The notes beneath the pieces are model-generated. The model was given only the letters and a program-made list of their open reading frames with translations. It did not search any database and was not told where the DNA came from. Below are positions 52,780-62,519 of a DNA stretch of 64,000 nucleotides, in pieces. Both the position numbers and the translations under genes were made by a program. Within the stretch, counting starts at the first letter, position 1. The number at the start of each line of letters is the position of its first letter. This DNA is from Cereibacter_A azotoformans (GTDB lineage Bacteria; Pseudomonadota; Alphaproteobacteria; Rhodobacterales; Rhodobacteraceae): NCBI RefSeq assembly GCF_003050905.1, contig NZ_QAOT01000018.1. The stretch is one strand, 5' to 3'.

Positions 52780-53423
52780 TGCTGGCGCGGATCGAGGCGC
52801 GGGCCGCCGACCATGCCCTCGCGATCCTGGGCGGATTTGCCGCAGAGCCCGGCGACGGCCTGCCCGAGGGCACCGGAAGCCTGATCCTCCTCGGCCCGCG
52901 CGAGCCGGGCTTCTGGGGCTACATGACCGCACAGCCCGAGTGGCGGGACGGCCTCCCCGACCCGATGGACCGCTGGTCGGCCCGCACGATCACCGCCCTG
53001 GCCGCCGAGTTCGGCGCGACCGCACTTTTTCCCTTCGGCGGGCCGCCCTGGTGGCCCTTTTACGCCTGGGCCCTGCGCACCGGGCGCGCCTTCGCCTCGC
53101 CGGTGCGGCTGATCGTCCATGACGAGGCCGGGCTCTTCTTCTCCTGCCGCGGTGCGCTCGCGCTTCGTGAACGGCTGCAGCCCGTGGCCGGGATCTCTCC
53201 TTGCGCCCGTTGCGCCAGCCAGCCCTGCCTTTCGGCCTGCCCCGTGGGGGCGCTCGGCGCCGAGGGCTACGACGTGCCGGCCTGCCACGCCTTCCTCGAC
53301 CGTCCCGAGGGCGCCCCGTGCCTCGAGCACGGCTGCGCGGTTCGCCGCGCTTGCCCCCGCTCGCAAGCCCATGCAAGGATGGAGGCGCAATCCGCCTACC
53401 ACATGAGGCAGTTCCACCGATGA
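52779..53423 (+). CDS. Ferredoxin-like iron-sulfur protein
   Basis: This 214-aa protein has a C-terminal ferredoxin-type cluster motif, CARCASQPCLSACPVGALGA, with two further Cys groups later (YDVPACHAF, PCLEHGCAVRRACPRS), consistent with one or two clusters. The N-terminal half (about 1-140) recalls the region before the clusters in QueG-type epoxyqueuosine reductases, without the cobalamin-binding part, so enzymatic QueG function is not expected. It is located between argB (1-base overlap) and the SixA-like gene (ATGA overlap), thus one operon. Its role is unknown. Confidence 0.8.
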   Translation: MLARIEARAADHALAILGGFAAEPGDGLPEGTGSLILLGPREPGFWGYMTAQPEWRDGLPDPMDRWSARTITALAAEFGATALFPFGGPPWWPFYAWALRTGRAFASPVRLIVHDEAGLFFSCRGALALRERLQPVAGISPCARCASQPCLSACPVGALGAEGYDVPACHAFLDRPEGAPCLEHGCAVRRACPRSQAHARMEAQSAYHMRQFHR

Positions 53424-53926
53424 CCAAGCGCCTGATCCTGATCCGCCACGCGAAATCGGCCTGGGACGATCCACTGATCCCGGACCACGACCGTCCGCTC
53501 AATCCCAGGGGCGAGGGCGCGGCGCGCGACCTCGGCCAGTGGCTTGCCTCCCGCGGCTATCTGCCGGGCGAGGTGCTCTGCTCGGACGCGCTGCGCACCC
53601 GCGCCACATGGGACGGCATCGCCCCCTTCCTGCCGAGCGCTCCCGCGCCGGTTCTGAAACCCGCGCTCTACCATGCCGGCTCGGACGTCATGCTCGCCGT
53701 CCTGCGCCACGCGACCGCCGACACGGTCTGCATACTCGGCCACAATCCCGGCATCGCGGAATTCGCCCACCGGCTGGTCAAGCATCCGCCTCTCAGCACC
53801 GAGTTCCAGAAATATCCGACCGGCGCCACGCTCGTGGCCGACTTCGGCGACATCGCCTGGGCCGACGCCGGCTACGGCATGGCCGAGCCCGCCGATTTCG
53901 TCGTGCCGCGCGAACTGGTAGGCTGA
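53420..53926 (+). CDS. SixA-like histidine phosphatase
   Basis: This 168-aa phosphoglycerate-mutase/SixA-type histidine phosphatase has the nucleophile His10 in LILIRHAKSAW (RHG family); DHDRPLNPRGEGAARDLGQW, VLCSDALRTRATW and ILGHNPGI, with the second His, follow. In E. coli, SixA removes phosphate from phosphohistidine in PTS- and ArcB-type proteins. Here the target is unknown. The ATG overlaps the ferredoxin stop by four bases. Its 3' end meets moaE across the dispersed repeat. Confidence 0.92.
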   Translation: MTKRLILIRHAKSAWDDPLIPDHDRPLNPRGEGAARDLGQWLASRGYLPGEVLCSDALRTRATWDGIAPFLPSAPAPVLKPALYHAGSDVMLAVLRHATADTVCILGHNPGIAEFAHRLVKHPPLSTEFQKYPTGATLVADFGDIAWADAGYGMAEPADFVVPRELVG

Positions 53927-53946
53927 GCGCGCGCGCGCCCCGCCCG

Positions 53947-54012
53947 TTCACTCTGTCCAAATATCCTCGGGGGAGCCGCCCCGCAGGGGCGGCCGGGGGC
54001 AGACAGCCCCCG
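53947..54012. repeat. Dispersed intergenic element, copy 2, with inserted second hairpin
   Basis: The block TTCACTCTG-T-CCAAATATCC plus CTCGGGGG (53947-53973) matches the copy at 23567. The CGGGGGC-agaca-GCCCCCG hairpin (53994-54012) is also shared. Between them a 19-base insert forms its own hairpin, CCGCCCC-gca-GGGGCGG (53976-53992), where copy 1 has a single T. It lies between the convergent SixA-like and moaE genes, again a probable bidirectional terminator. Confidence 0.75.
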
Positions 54013-54059
54013 AGCCACGCCAGAAACCGGCGCGCCGCCAAGCCGGCCGGAGACCTCTT

Positions 54060-54500
54060 CTACCAGCGCCCCAGCGCCGCCTCATCCGCGTCCTTCGCCG
54101 CCACCCAGTCGGCGCCGTCGGCGGTCACTTCCTTCTTCCAGAAGGGGGCACGCGACTTGAGGTAATCCATCAGGAACTCGGCCGCCGCGAAAGCCTCTGC
54201 CCGGTGGGCCGCGGCCGTGGCCACCATCATGATCGGCTCGCCCGGCCCGAGGCGCCCGTATCGGTGGATCACCAGGGCATCGACCAGCCGCCACCGCTCC
54301 ACCGCCTCCGAGGCGATGGCCGCGATCGCCCGCTCGGTCATGCCGGGATAATGCTCGATCTCCATCGCCTGCAAGCGGCCTGACAGGTCGCGCACGAGGC
54401 CCGTGAAGGTCACCACGGCCCCGGCGCCTCCGGCGGCCGCGGAAAAGGCCGCGGCCTCGGCGCCGAAGTCGAACGGCGCGCCCTGGACAAGCACCCGCAC
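54060..54500 (-). CDS. moaE: Molybdopterin synthase large subunit MoaE
   Basis: This 146-aa catalytic subunit of molybdopterin synthase has VVTFTGLVRDLSG, MEIEHYPGMTERAI, VIHRYGRLGPGEPIMMVATA AAHR and, at the end, PFWKKE with the conserved lysines. It receives sulfur from the MoaD C-terminus and converts cPMP to molybdopterin. The GTG start is one base past the MoaD stop, and the pair forms one complex. The product serves Mo enzymes such as the formate dehydrogenase at the end of this window. Confidence 0.95.
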   Translation of the reverse strand: MRVLVQGAPFDFGAEAAAFSAAAGGAGAVVTFTGLVRDLSGRLQAMEIEHYPGMTERAIAAIASEAVERWRLVDALVIHRYGRLGPGEPIMMVATAAAHRAEAFAAAEFLMDYLKSRAPFWKKEVTADGADWVAAKDADEAALGRW

Positions 54501-54501
54501 C

Positions 54502-54750
54502 TCAGCCGCCCGTCATGGGCGGGAAGAAGGCCACCTCACGCACCCCGGCCAGGGGGGCGTCGAAATCCGCAAGCTCCTGATCGAGAGCCACGCGCAGGCT
54601 CGAGAGATCGGCAAAGGCCAGCGCATAGCGGTCCTCGCGCGCGCGCAGCTCTTCGACCAGATCGGCCACGGTGGCGGCCTCGGTCGCCAGCCGCTCGCGC
54701 GGCAGCCCGATCCGCTCGCGGACCCAGGCGAAATAGAGCAGGTCGATCAT
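54502..54750 (-). CDS. moaD: Molybdopterin synthase sulfur carrier MoaD
   Basis: This 82-aa ubiquitin-fold protein reads MIDLLYFAWVRERIGLPRER, ends in FFPPMTGG and carries the Gly-Gly tail that becomes the thiocarboxylate. ATG 54750 overlaps the pgsA stop by ATGA, so pgsA, moaD and moaE are coupled. The frame open to 54795 lies within pgsA and is not needed. Confidence 0.95.
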   Translation of the reverse strand: MIDLLYFAWVRERIGLPRERLATEAATVADLVEELRAREDRYALAFADLSSLRVALDQELADFDAPLAGVREVAFFPPMTGG

Positions 54751-55412
54751 TTCTCGTCCTTCAGGTAGGGCAGCGCCTTCCTGAAATAGTCCCATCCGGT
54801 GACAAAAGTAAGGGCTGCCGCCAGCCAGATCAGCCCGAGCCCCACCCAGGTCGCGTAAGACGAGCAGCCGTGCATCCCGCAGCTGCGGATCGGATCGGCC
54901 AGTCCCGCGCTGACCGCCTGGGCATATTGCTCCCAGGTCATGCCGCGGCGGGCGATGCCCTCGAGATGCTCAAGCCCCGTCCCGAGGAACAGGATCGCGA
55001 TGGCCACCATCTGCGCCGTCGTCTTCCACTTGGCGAGGTTCGTCACCTTGAGAAGGCTCGCCTTCGCGCCGAGAAACTCGCGCAGGCCCGACACGAAGAC
55101 CTCGCGGAAGAGAATCACGGTGACGGGCAGGATCAGCCAGGGGTTCATGCCGGAATAGCCGGTGATGATCACCAGCGCGATGACCACCATCGCCTTGTCG
55201 GCGATCGGATCGAGCATGGCGCCGAACTTCGATTCCTGCTTCCAGAGCCGGGCGAGGTAGCCGTCGAAGAAATCGGTCACCGCCGCCAGGATGAAGAGGG
55301 CCAGCGCGAACCAGTCGGCCCAGGGCCTATGGAAATAGAGGAACATCACCGCCACGCCGGGCGCGGCCAGCAGGCGCAGAACGGTAAGGATATTCGGGAT
55401 CGACCAGTTCAT
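54747..55412 (-). CDS. pgsA: CDP-diacylglycerol-glycerol-3-phosphate 3-phosphatidyltransferase
   Basis: This 221-aa integral membrane enzyme makes phosphatidylglycerol phosphate. The CDP-alcohol phosphotransferase motif D-G-x2-A-R-x8-G-x3-D-x3-D is exact in FDGYLARLWKQESKFGAMLD followed by PIAD. It begins MNWSIPNILTVLRLLAAPGV, as PgsA usually does, and has four to six helices, the last near YATWVGLGLIWLAAALTF. It is coupled to moaD and lies 81 bases behind uvrC, the order uvrC-pgsA-moaD-moaE being common in alphaproteobacteria. Confidence 0.95.
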   Translation of the reverse strand: MNWSIPNILTVLRLLAAPGVAVMFLYFHRPWADWFALALFILAAVTDFFDGYLARLWKQESKFGAMLDPIADKAMVVIALVIITGYSGMNPWLILPVTVILFREVFVSGLREFLGAKASLLKVTNLAKWKTTAQMVAIAILFLGTGLEHLEGIARRGMTWEQYAQAVSAGLADPIRSCGMHGCSSYATWVGLGLIWLAAALTFVTGWDYFRKALPYLKDEK

Positions 55413-55493
55413 GCCGCAGGTCTAGCCATTCGCCGCCGCCGGGGGAAGAGGCTTGGGCAGCGGCGCCCCGCCTCATGTGTCCCCGAAAGCGCC

Positions 55494-57365
55494 TCAGGCC
55501 CCATGAAAATGGTCGTGGATGGTCTGGGCAAGGGTCTCCGAGATGCCCTCGACCGCGCAGAGATCGGGCAGCCCGGCCCGAGAAACCGCCTTGGCCGAGC
55601 CGAAATGCGCCAGCAGCGCGCGTTTCCGCGCCGCGCCCACGCCGGGGATCTCGTCGAGCGGTGTCGCGCTGACCGCCTTGGCCCGCTTGGCCCGGTGGGC
55701 GCCGATCGCCCAACGGTGCGCCTCGTCGCGCAGGCGCTGGACGAAATACAGGACCGGATCGTTCATCCGCAACGCGAAGGGCGGCTCGCCGGGGCGGTGG
55801 AACTCTTCCTTGCCGGCGTCGCGGTCGATGCCCTTGGCCACGCCGATGAAGGGGATGTCATCCACGCCCAGCTCCTGCAGGATCTCCTGCACGGCCGAGA
55901 CCTGCCCCGCGCCGCCGTCGATCAGCAGAAGGTCGGGCCAGGCGTCGGACTTGCGATCGGGGTCTTCCTTCAGCAGGCGTTCGAACCGGCGGGTCAGCAC
56001 CTCCTTCATCATGCCGAAGTCGTCGCCCTGCGCGCCGGCCGCGCCGCGGATGTTGAACTTGCGATACTGGCTTTTGAGGAAGCCCTCGGGTCCGGCCACG
56101 ATCATGCCGCCGACGGCGTGGGTGCCCTGGATGTGCGAGTTGTCATAGACCTCGATCCGGCACGGCGGGGCATCGAGATCGAAGGCCTCGGCCAGCCCCG
56201 CCAGCAGCTTGTTCTGCGTGGCGCTCTCGGCCATGCGTCGCGCGAGGCTTTCGCGCGCGTTGCGGGCGGCATTCTCGACCAGTTCGGCCTTCTCGCCCCG
56301 CTGCGGCACGCCCAGCGTCACCTTGCGCCCGGCGCGCTGCGACAGAAGCTGCGCCACCAGGTCGGGGTTGTCCACCGGATGCGACAGCAGGATCATCCGC
56401 GGCGGCTCCTTGTCGTCGTAGAACTGCGCGAGGAAGGCCTCGAGGATCTCGGGCTCTTCCGCCCCCGCGCCGGTGCGGGGGTAGAAGTCGCGGTTGCCCC
56501 AGCTCTGGTTGGCGCGGATGAAGAAGACCTGAACGCAGGCCAGCCCGCCCTCCAGATGAACGGCGATCACGTCGGCCTCGGCCACGCCCCGCGGGTTGAT
56601 CCCCTGCGAGGACTGCACCTGGGTCAGCGCCTTGATCCGGTCGCGCAGCGCCGCCGCCCGCTCGAACTCCATCGCCTCGGAGGCCGCGCGCATCTGTTCG
56701 GCGAGGTTGGCCTGCACCTTCGTCGTCCGCCCCTGCAGAAACCGTTCGGCGTCGCCGATCATTCCGGCATAGTCCTCGGGCGTGATCCGGCCCACGCAGG
56801 GCGCAGAGCAGCGCTTGATCTGGTAGAGCAGGCAGGGCCGCGTGCGGCTGTCGAAGGTCGCGTCCGAGCAGGTGCGCAGCAGGAACACCCGCTGAAGCTG
56901 GTTCAATGTCCGGTTGACGGCCCCGGCGCTTGCGAACGGGCCGAAGTAGCTGCCCTTCTCGGACTTCTTGCCCCGGTGCTTCTTCAGCATCGGAAAGGCA
57001 TGGTCCTTGGCGATCAGGATGTTCGGAAAGCTCTTGTCGTCGCGCAACAGCACGTTGTAGCGCGGCTTGAGCTGCTTGATGAGGTTCTGCTCGAGGAGGA
57101 GCGCCTCGGTCTCCGTCCTCGTTGTGAGGAACATCATGCTCGCGGTCTCGCGGATCATCCGGGCGATCCGGCCCGAATGCCCTGACGGACGGGCATAGTT
57201 CGACACTCTCGCCCGAAGGTTGCGGGCCTTGCCCACATAGAGCACCTGGCTCTGCGCATCGAGCATCCGGTAGACGCCGGGCGAACCGTCCAGCGTCCGC
57301 AGGTAGCCGTGGATCACCGCATGTCCGGTCGGCACGGTGCGGCCTTCCGTATCGTCATCCTGCAC
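55494..57365 (-). CDS. uvrC: Excinuclease ABC subunit C
   Basis: This 623-aa protein makes both incisions of nucleotide excision repair. The N-terminal GIY-YIG nuclease (GVYRMLDAQSQVLYVGKARNL, about 30-50), the UvrB-binding UVR motif (about 205-240, AASEAMEFERAAALRDRIKAL), the RNase-H-like C-terminal nuclease (RIEVYDNSHIQGTHAVGGMI and LLIDGGAGQ) and the helix-hairpin-helix tail (EIPGVGAARKRALLAHFGS) are all seen. The Cys cluster CSDATFDSRTRPCLLYQIKRC-type spacing, reported to hold iron-sulfur, is also present. The start is GTG 57365. No LexA box is found in front. Confidence 0.96.
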   Translation of the reverse strand: MQDDDTEGRTVPTGHAVIHGYLRTLDGSPGVYRMLDAQSQVLYVGKARNLRARVSNYARPSGHSGRIARMIRETASMMFLTTRTETEALLLEQNLIKQLKPRYNVLLRDDKSFPNILIAKDHAFPMLKKHRGKKSEKGSYFGPFASAGAVNRTLNQLQRVFLLRTCSDATFDSRTRPCLLYQIKRCSAPCVGRITPEDYAGMIGDAERFLQGRTTKVQANLAEQMRAASEAMEFERAAALRDRIKALTQVQSSQGINPRGVAEADVIAVHLEGGLACVQVFFIRANQSWGNRDFYPRTGAGAEEPEILEAFLAQFYDDKEPPRMILLSHPVDNPDLVAQLLSQRAGRKVTLGVPQRGEKAELVENAARNARESLARRMAESATQNKLLAGLAEAFDLDAPPCRIEVYDNSHIQGTHAVGGMIVAGPEGFLKSQYRKFNIRGAAGAQGDDFGMMKEVLTRRFERLLKEDPDRKSDAWPDLLLIDGGAGQVSAVQEILQELGVDDIPFIGVAKGIDRDAGKEEFHRPGEPPFALRMNDPVLYFVQRLRDEAHRWAIGAHRAKRAKAVSATPLDEIPGVGAARKRALLAHFGSAKAVSRAGLPDLCAVEGISETLAQTIHDHFHGA

Positions 57366-57639
57366 GTCCGACTCCGTCCTTGTAACGCGTTCACGATTCC
57401 TGCCGACCGCTGCAACGATAGCGACCCGGCCACAAGAGAAAAGCTGTCCACCGTTTCTGTGGATAAGTCTGAGGGAAACCTACGCGGAGCGCGTATTTTC
57501 CCTTGTCTCATGGCAGTTTCGTCCATTTGCGCAAAAATTGTGCGGTATCTCAAGACTCTGATACAACGCGATAATTTTTATCTCGTCATTCCAAAGTCAT
57601 GAAAGCTCAAGGATTTTCACATGCTCGATACATGAAAAT
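57366..57639. promoter_or_regulatory. AT-rich intergenic region with a perfect DnaA box
   Basis: This 274-bp region between the uvrC start and the SDR stop is clearly richer in A/T than its surroundings. It contains TGTGGATAA at 57458-57466, an exact DnaA box (TTATCCACA on the minus strand). The uvrC promoter must lie here. An imperfect inverted repeat ATTTTCACATG/CATGAAAAT (57613-57639) lies directly after the SDR stop and may terminate that operon. Confidence 0.5.
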
Positions 57640-58443
57640 TCATAAAGTGGACAACTTCCAAGAGAGCGCCTGGTCACCCGGGCCGCAAGCCTCCTTCGGA
57701 CCGAGGTGTTGACCGGCATCAATGCAGATCATCTGGCCTGTCACGGCAGGGGCATCGATGAGAAATCCAAGCGCCGCGGTAATATCCGACGGATTCGCCC
57801 CCCGCCCGAGAACGGTGCCCGCGCGCTCGGCCGCGAAGTCCGCGGCGGTCTGGTGGGCGCCCTGAAGCGTGGGCCCCGGGCCGATGCCGTTGACCCGAAC
57901 ACGGGGCGCCAGCTCCTGCGCGGCAAGGCGGGTGAGCGTCCAGAGCCCGACCTTCGCTAGCGTGTAGGTTGCGAAGTCGGGCGTCGGATGCAGCACGCGC
58001 TGGTCGATCATGTTGACAACCAGAGCCCGCGAAAGAGGCTCATCTTGAGAATCCCTCACCGGATCGGGGGCCTGCGCCGCAAATTGCTGGATCAGCACGA
58101 AGGGCGCCCGCAGGTTCGACTCCATGTGCCGGTCCCAGCTCTCGCGGGTGGCGCCCTCGATCGTGTCGCGCTCGAAGATCGAGGCGTTGTTGATCAGCAG
58201 GTCGAGCGGCCCGCCCAGCGCCTCGGCCGCCCGCGGAACGAGGCTGGCCGTCTGGGCCTCGACCAGAAGATCGGCCTGCAGGCAGGCCCCCCGTCGGCCC
58301 TGCGCCCGGATCTCGCGCACGACCTCTTCCGCCTCGTCGGCCGATCCCGAGTAATGCACCGCAACATCATGGCCGCGCGCCGCGAGCCAGAGTGCCATCT
58401 CGCGCCCGAGCCGTCGGGCGGCGCCCGTCACCAGCGCCCGCAT
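57640..58443 (-). CDS. Short-chain dehydrogenase, FolM/pteridine reductase-like
   Basis: This 267-aa SDR has ALVTGAARRLGREMALWL, in which G-x3-R-x-G fits the pteridine-reductase/FolM branch, then LINNASIFERDTIEGATRE and the catalytic YTLAK (with QRVLHPTPDFATYTLAKVGL). GPTLQGAHQTAADF follows. FolM-like enzymes reduce dihydrobiopterin or dihydromonapterin; specificity here is a family inference. ATG 58443 overlaps the stop of the zinc-ribbon gene by one base. It is the last gene of a minus-strand operon that begins with the S49 protease. Confidence 0.87.
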   Translation of the reverse strand: MRALVTGAARRLGREMALWLAARGHDVAVHYSGSADEAEEVVREIRAQGRRGACLQADLLVEAQTASLVPRAAEALGGPLDLLINNASIFERDTIEGATRESWDRHMESNLRAPFVLIQQFAAQAPDPVRDSQDEPLSRALVVNMIDQRVLHPTPDFATYTLAKVGLWTLTRLAAQELAPRVRVNGIGPGPTLQGAHQTAADFAAERAGTVLGRGANPSDITAALGFLIDAPAVTGQMICIDAGQHLGPKEACGPGDQALSWKLSTL

Positions 58444-58625
58444 CAGCCCCGGCCCTTCCGGCAGGAACACTCCGCCTTGCCCAGGATGTAGCGCCCGCAA
58501 TGGCCGCAGATCGTGGGCGGCGCGACACGGGCGCTCCTCCGGCCGATCCGGGGAAAGCGGAAGCGGCCGATCAGCGCGACGGCCGCCATCCCGATCAGGA
58601 AGAGGGTGACGATCTTGACCAGCAT
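58443..58625 (-). CDS. Small membrane protein with C-terminal zinc ribbon
   Basis: This 60-aa protein has one N-terminal helix (MLVKIVTLFLIGMAAVALIG), a basic linker and a four-cysteine ribbon, CGHCGRYILGKAECSC (CxxC then CxC). The ribbon would face the cytosol. It fits exactly between the protease gene (one-base overlap) and the SDR gene (one-base overlap), so it is certainly part of the operon. No named family is recognised; it may tether a partner to the membrane. Confidence 0.85.
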   Translation of the reverse strand: MLVKIVTLFLIGMAAVALIGRFRFPRIGRRSARVAPPTICGHCGRYILGKAECSCRKGRG

Positions 58626-59422
58626 CAGAGACCGTATCGCGCCCAGAGGCTTCGGTCCTCGATCTCGGACAGGACATGCCCGAAGAGGTTCATCCCCAGC
58701 CGCTGCAGCAGCGGTCGCCGCTGGCCATAGGGCACGAGCCGCACCTTCTCGCCGTAAATCTCCTGCATCTTGGGCACGAGATGGGCCACGCCATCGGCCA
58801 GACCCAGCCGCACCGCCTCCTGGCCCGTCCAGATGTCGGCGTTGAAGAGATCCGCCGACTCGTCAAGCCGAGCCCCGCGGTTGCGCTTCACATGGTCGAT
58901 GAAGGCGCGGTGAATCGGCTCCTGCAGGGCCTTCAGCCGCTCGATATCCTCGGACTTTTCGGGCAGGAACGGATCGGCCAGCGACTTGGAGCGCCCCGCC
59001 GTGTGCACGCGCCGCTCGATCCCGTTCCGCGTCATGAAGTCGTGGAAGCCGAAGCTGGCGAAGATCACCCCGATCGAGCCGACGATCGAGCTTTCGTCCA
59101 CCCAGATGTCGTCGCCCGCACAGGCCAGCCAGTAGCCGCCCGAGGCCGCCACATCCTCGACAAAGGCATGAACGCGCACCTCATGCTCTTCGGCCAGTCG
59201 GCGGATGCGGGCGGCAATGAGGCTCGACTGCACCGGCGAGCCGCCGGGCGAGTTGATGACCAGCGCCACGCCTGCCGGCTTGCCCCGCCGGAAGGCCTTC
59301 TCGATCAAGGAGGCAAGGCCCTGATCGGACAGGCCGCCGCGCGCGCCGGTCGCAATCACGCCCTGAAGCCGGATCACCGGGACAACCGGGTCCTTCCTGA
59401 TGAACGGTATATACTGTTTCAT
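58625..59422 (-). CDS. sohB: S49-family signal peptide peptidase (SohB/SppA-like)
   Basis: This 265-aa single-domain S49 peptidase has VIRLQGVIATGARGG, VALVINSPGGSPVQSSLI and the catalytic dyad Ser94 (DVAASGGYWLACAGD) and Lys146 (GRSKSLADPF), spaced by 52 as in bacterial SppA. SSIVGSIGVIF is also typical. It cleaves leftover signal peptides or membrane fragments. No clear N-terminal membrane helix is predicted, unlike E. coli SohB, so membrane contact may come from the adjacent small membrane protein (inference). It diverges from the LysR gene, 120 bases away. Confidence 0.9.
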   Translation of the reverse strand: MKQYIPFIRKDPVVPVIRLQGVIATGARGGLSDQGLASLIEKAFRRGKPAGVALVINSPGGSPVQSSLIAARIRRLAEEHEVRVHAFVEDVAASGGYWLACAGDDIWVDESSIVGSIGVIFASFGFHDFMTRNGIERRVHTAGRSKSLADPFLPEKSEDIERLKALQEPIHRAFIDHVKRNRGARLDESADLFNADIWTGQEAVRLGLADGVAHLVPKMQEIYGEKVRLVPYGQRRPLLQRLGMNLFGHVLSEIEDRSLWARYGL

Positions 59423-59542
59423 CCGCCCGATGTAGGCCGAGGCCCGGCGCGGAACAAGAAGAGAGCCGCCGCACTTCCGGCAAAACTTGCCGGCGGATCG
59501 GCCGGACGGCGATCCGAGGAGCGAGGCCGGGGGGAAGAGCGC

Positions 59543-60427
59543 GTGATCGACAAGCTGGAGATGTTCATCGCCCTCGCGCGTGAGCGGCACTTCGGGCGCG
59601 CGGCCGAGGCCTGCCGGGTCACGCAGCCCACGCTGTCCTCGGCGATCCGTCAGCTCGAGGACCAGCTGGGGGTGCAACTGGTCTTTCGCGGCTCGCGCTT
59701 TCAGGGCCTGACGCCCGAAGGGGCGCGGGTGCTGGACTGGGCGCGCCGGATCGTGGGGGACGTGCGGGCCTTGCGCGACGAGATGCGCGCGGTGCGGTCG
59801 GGCCTGTCGGGCAACCTGCGGATCGGCGTGATCCCGACCGCCGTGCCGATGGTCGCCGACCTCACCGCGCCCTTCCTCGAGCGCCATCCCGGAGTGCATG
59901 TCCGCATCCTGTCGCGCACCTCGTCCGAGATCCTTTCGGGGATCGAGAGCCTCGAGTTCGATGCGGGCATCACCTATCTCGACAATGAGCCGCTCGGCCG
60001 GGTCACGCAGATCCCGCTCTATGCCGAGAGCTACCGCCTCGTCTGCACCCCCGACTTCCCGCTGCCTCCGGGCGACAGCATCGGCTGGGACGATGTCGCG
60101 CGCCTGCCGCTCTGCCTGCTGACCGCCGACATGCAGAACCGGCGCATCGTGAACCAGCATCTCGCGGGCCCCGGCGCTCCGGCCACACCGTCGGTCGAGT
60201 CGAACTCGCCCCTCGCGCTGATCTCTCATGTGATGACCGGCCGCTGGGCCAGCATCCTTCCGAAACAGCTGGCCGACCTCTTCGCCGCCGACGGGCGGCT
60301 GCGGGCCACGCCCATCGCGCAGCCCGAGGTCGAGCATCAGGTCGGCCTCATCGCGCCCCACCGCGAGCCGCACACACCGATCCTGGCCGCGCTGATCGAC
60401 GCCGCCCGCCGACTGGCCGGGGATTGA
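59543..60427 (+). CDS. LysR-type transcriptional regulator of the fds operon
   Basis: This 294-aa LTTR has an N-terminal winged helix (about 1-60: MFIALARERHFGRAAEACRV, TQPTLSSAIRQLEDQLG) and a periplasmic-binding-like effector domain (about 88-290). It lies immediately before fdsGBA on the same strand, with a palindromic site overlapping its stop codon, so it most likely controls formate dehydrogenase expression, as the LysR gene FdsR does in related operons. The start is GTG 59543 with a GGGGGAAGAG ribosome site. The effector is probably formate or a related small anion (inference). Confidence 0.92.
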   Translation: MIDKLEMFIALARERHFGRAAEACRVTQPTLSSAIRQLEDQLGVQLVFRGSRFQGLTPEGARVLDWARRIVGDVRALRDEMRAVRSGLSGNLRIGVIPTAVPMVADLTAPFLERHPGVHVRILSRTSSEILSGIESLEFDAGITYLDNEPLGRVTQIPLYAESYRLVCTPDFPLPPGDSIGWDDVARLPLCLLTADMQNRRIVNQHLAGPGAPATPSVESNSPLALISHVMTGRWASILPKQLADLFAADGRLRATPIAQPEVEHQVGLIAPHREPHTPILAALIDAARRLAGD

Positions 60428-60476
60428 TAGACGGCATCAATGGATCCACGGATCCTTGATATTGATGTGTCTATCA
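60425..60476. promoter_or_regulatory. Nested palindromic operator before fdsG
   Basis: An outer inverted repeat TGATAGAC (60425-60432) and GTCTATCA (60469-60476) encloses an inner one, ATCAAtGGATCC and GGATCCTTGAT (60436-60460). The left outer arm covers the LysR stop codon. Paired T-n11-A-like half sites are usual for LysR-type binding, so this is the likely operator/promoter of fdsGBA. The right arm lies 43 bases before the fdsG start. Confidence 0.65.
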
Positions 60477-60519
60477 GGCTGCGTATTTTTGTCGCTCATC
60501 CAGGGAGGGGAGGGGCCGC

Positions 60520-60989
60520 ATGCGTCTGGCCGAAGCGGAGTTTTGCGCGCGCGTCGATGAAATTCTCGATGCGCACGAGGGGTTGGAGGGTCCGCTCCTG
60601 CCGATCCTCCATGCCGTGCAGGAGGCGTTCGGCCATGTCCCGCTCGAATCGCTGCCCCGGATTGCCGAGCGGCTGAACCTCTCGCGCGCGGAAGTGCATG
60701 GGGTGATGAGCTTCTATCACGATTTTCGCACCCGTCCGCACGGCCGGCATGTCCTCAAGCTGTGCCGGGCCGAGGCGTGTCAGTCCATGGGCGCCGACCG
60801 GCTGGCCGAGGCGACGCAGACGCGGCTGGGCATCGGCTGGCACCAGACGACGGCCGACGGCGGCGTGACGCTCGAGCCCGTCTTCTGCCTCGGCCTCTGC
60901 GCCTGCGCACCGGCCGCGCTGGTCGATGGGCGCGTCGTGGGACGGGTGGATGATGCCCGGCTCGACCGGATCCTCGAGGAGGTGCGGGC

Positions 60990-60993
<4 letters not shown>
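60520..60993 (+). CDS. fdsG: NAD-dependent formate dehydrogenase gamma subunit FdsG
   Basis: This 157-aa NuoE-like thioredoxin-fold protein carries one [2Fe-2S] cluster at Cys82 (LCRAEACQSMG), Cys87, Cys123 (CLGLCACAP) and Cys127. It passes electrons in the cytosolic formate dehydrogenase, next to the FMN subunit. GGGAGGGGAGGGG precedes the ATG. The operon is fdsG-fdsB-fdsA with ATGA overlaps; fdsC and fdsD presumably follow beyond the window. Confidence 0.95.

Positions 60994-62515
<1,522 letters not shown>

Positions 62516-62519
<4 letters not shown>

Noticed and set aside
52779..53423. QueG epoxyqueuosine reductase
   Set aside because: Only the ferredoxin part and a short N-region resemble it; the length is 214 aa and the cobalamin-binding part is missing.
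54870..57185. 771-aa plus-strand frame
   Set aside because: It is antisense to pgsA and uvrC and crosses their intergenic region.
57314..57553. 79-aa minus-strand frame upstream of uvrC
   Set aside because: It starts with TTG, runs into the uvrC coding region in another frame and has no Shine-Dalgarno.
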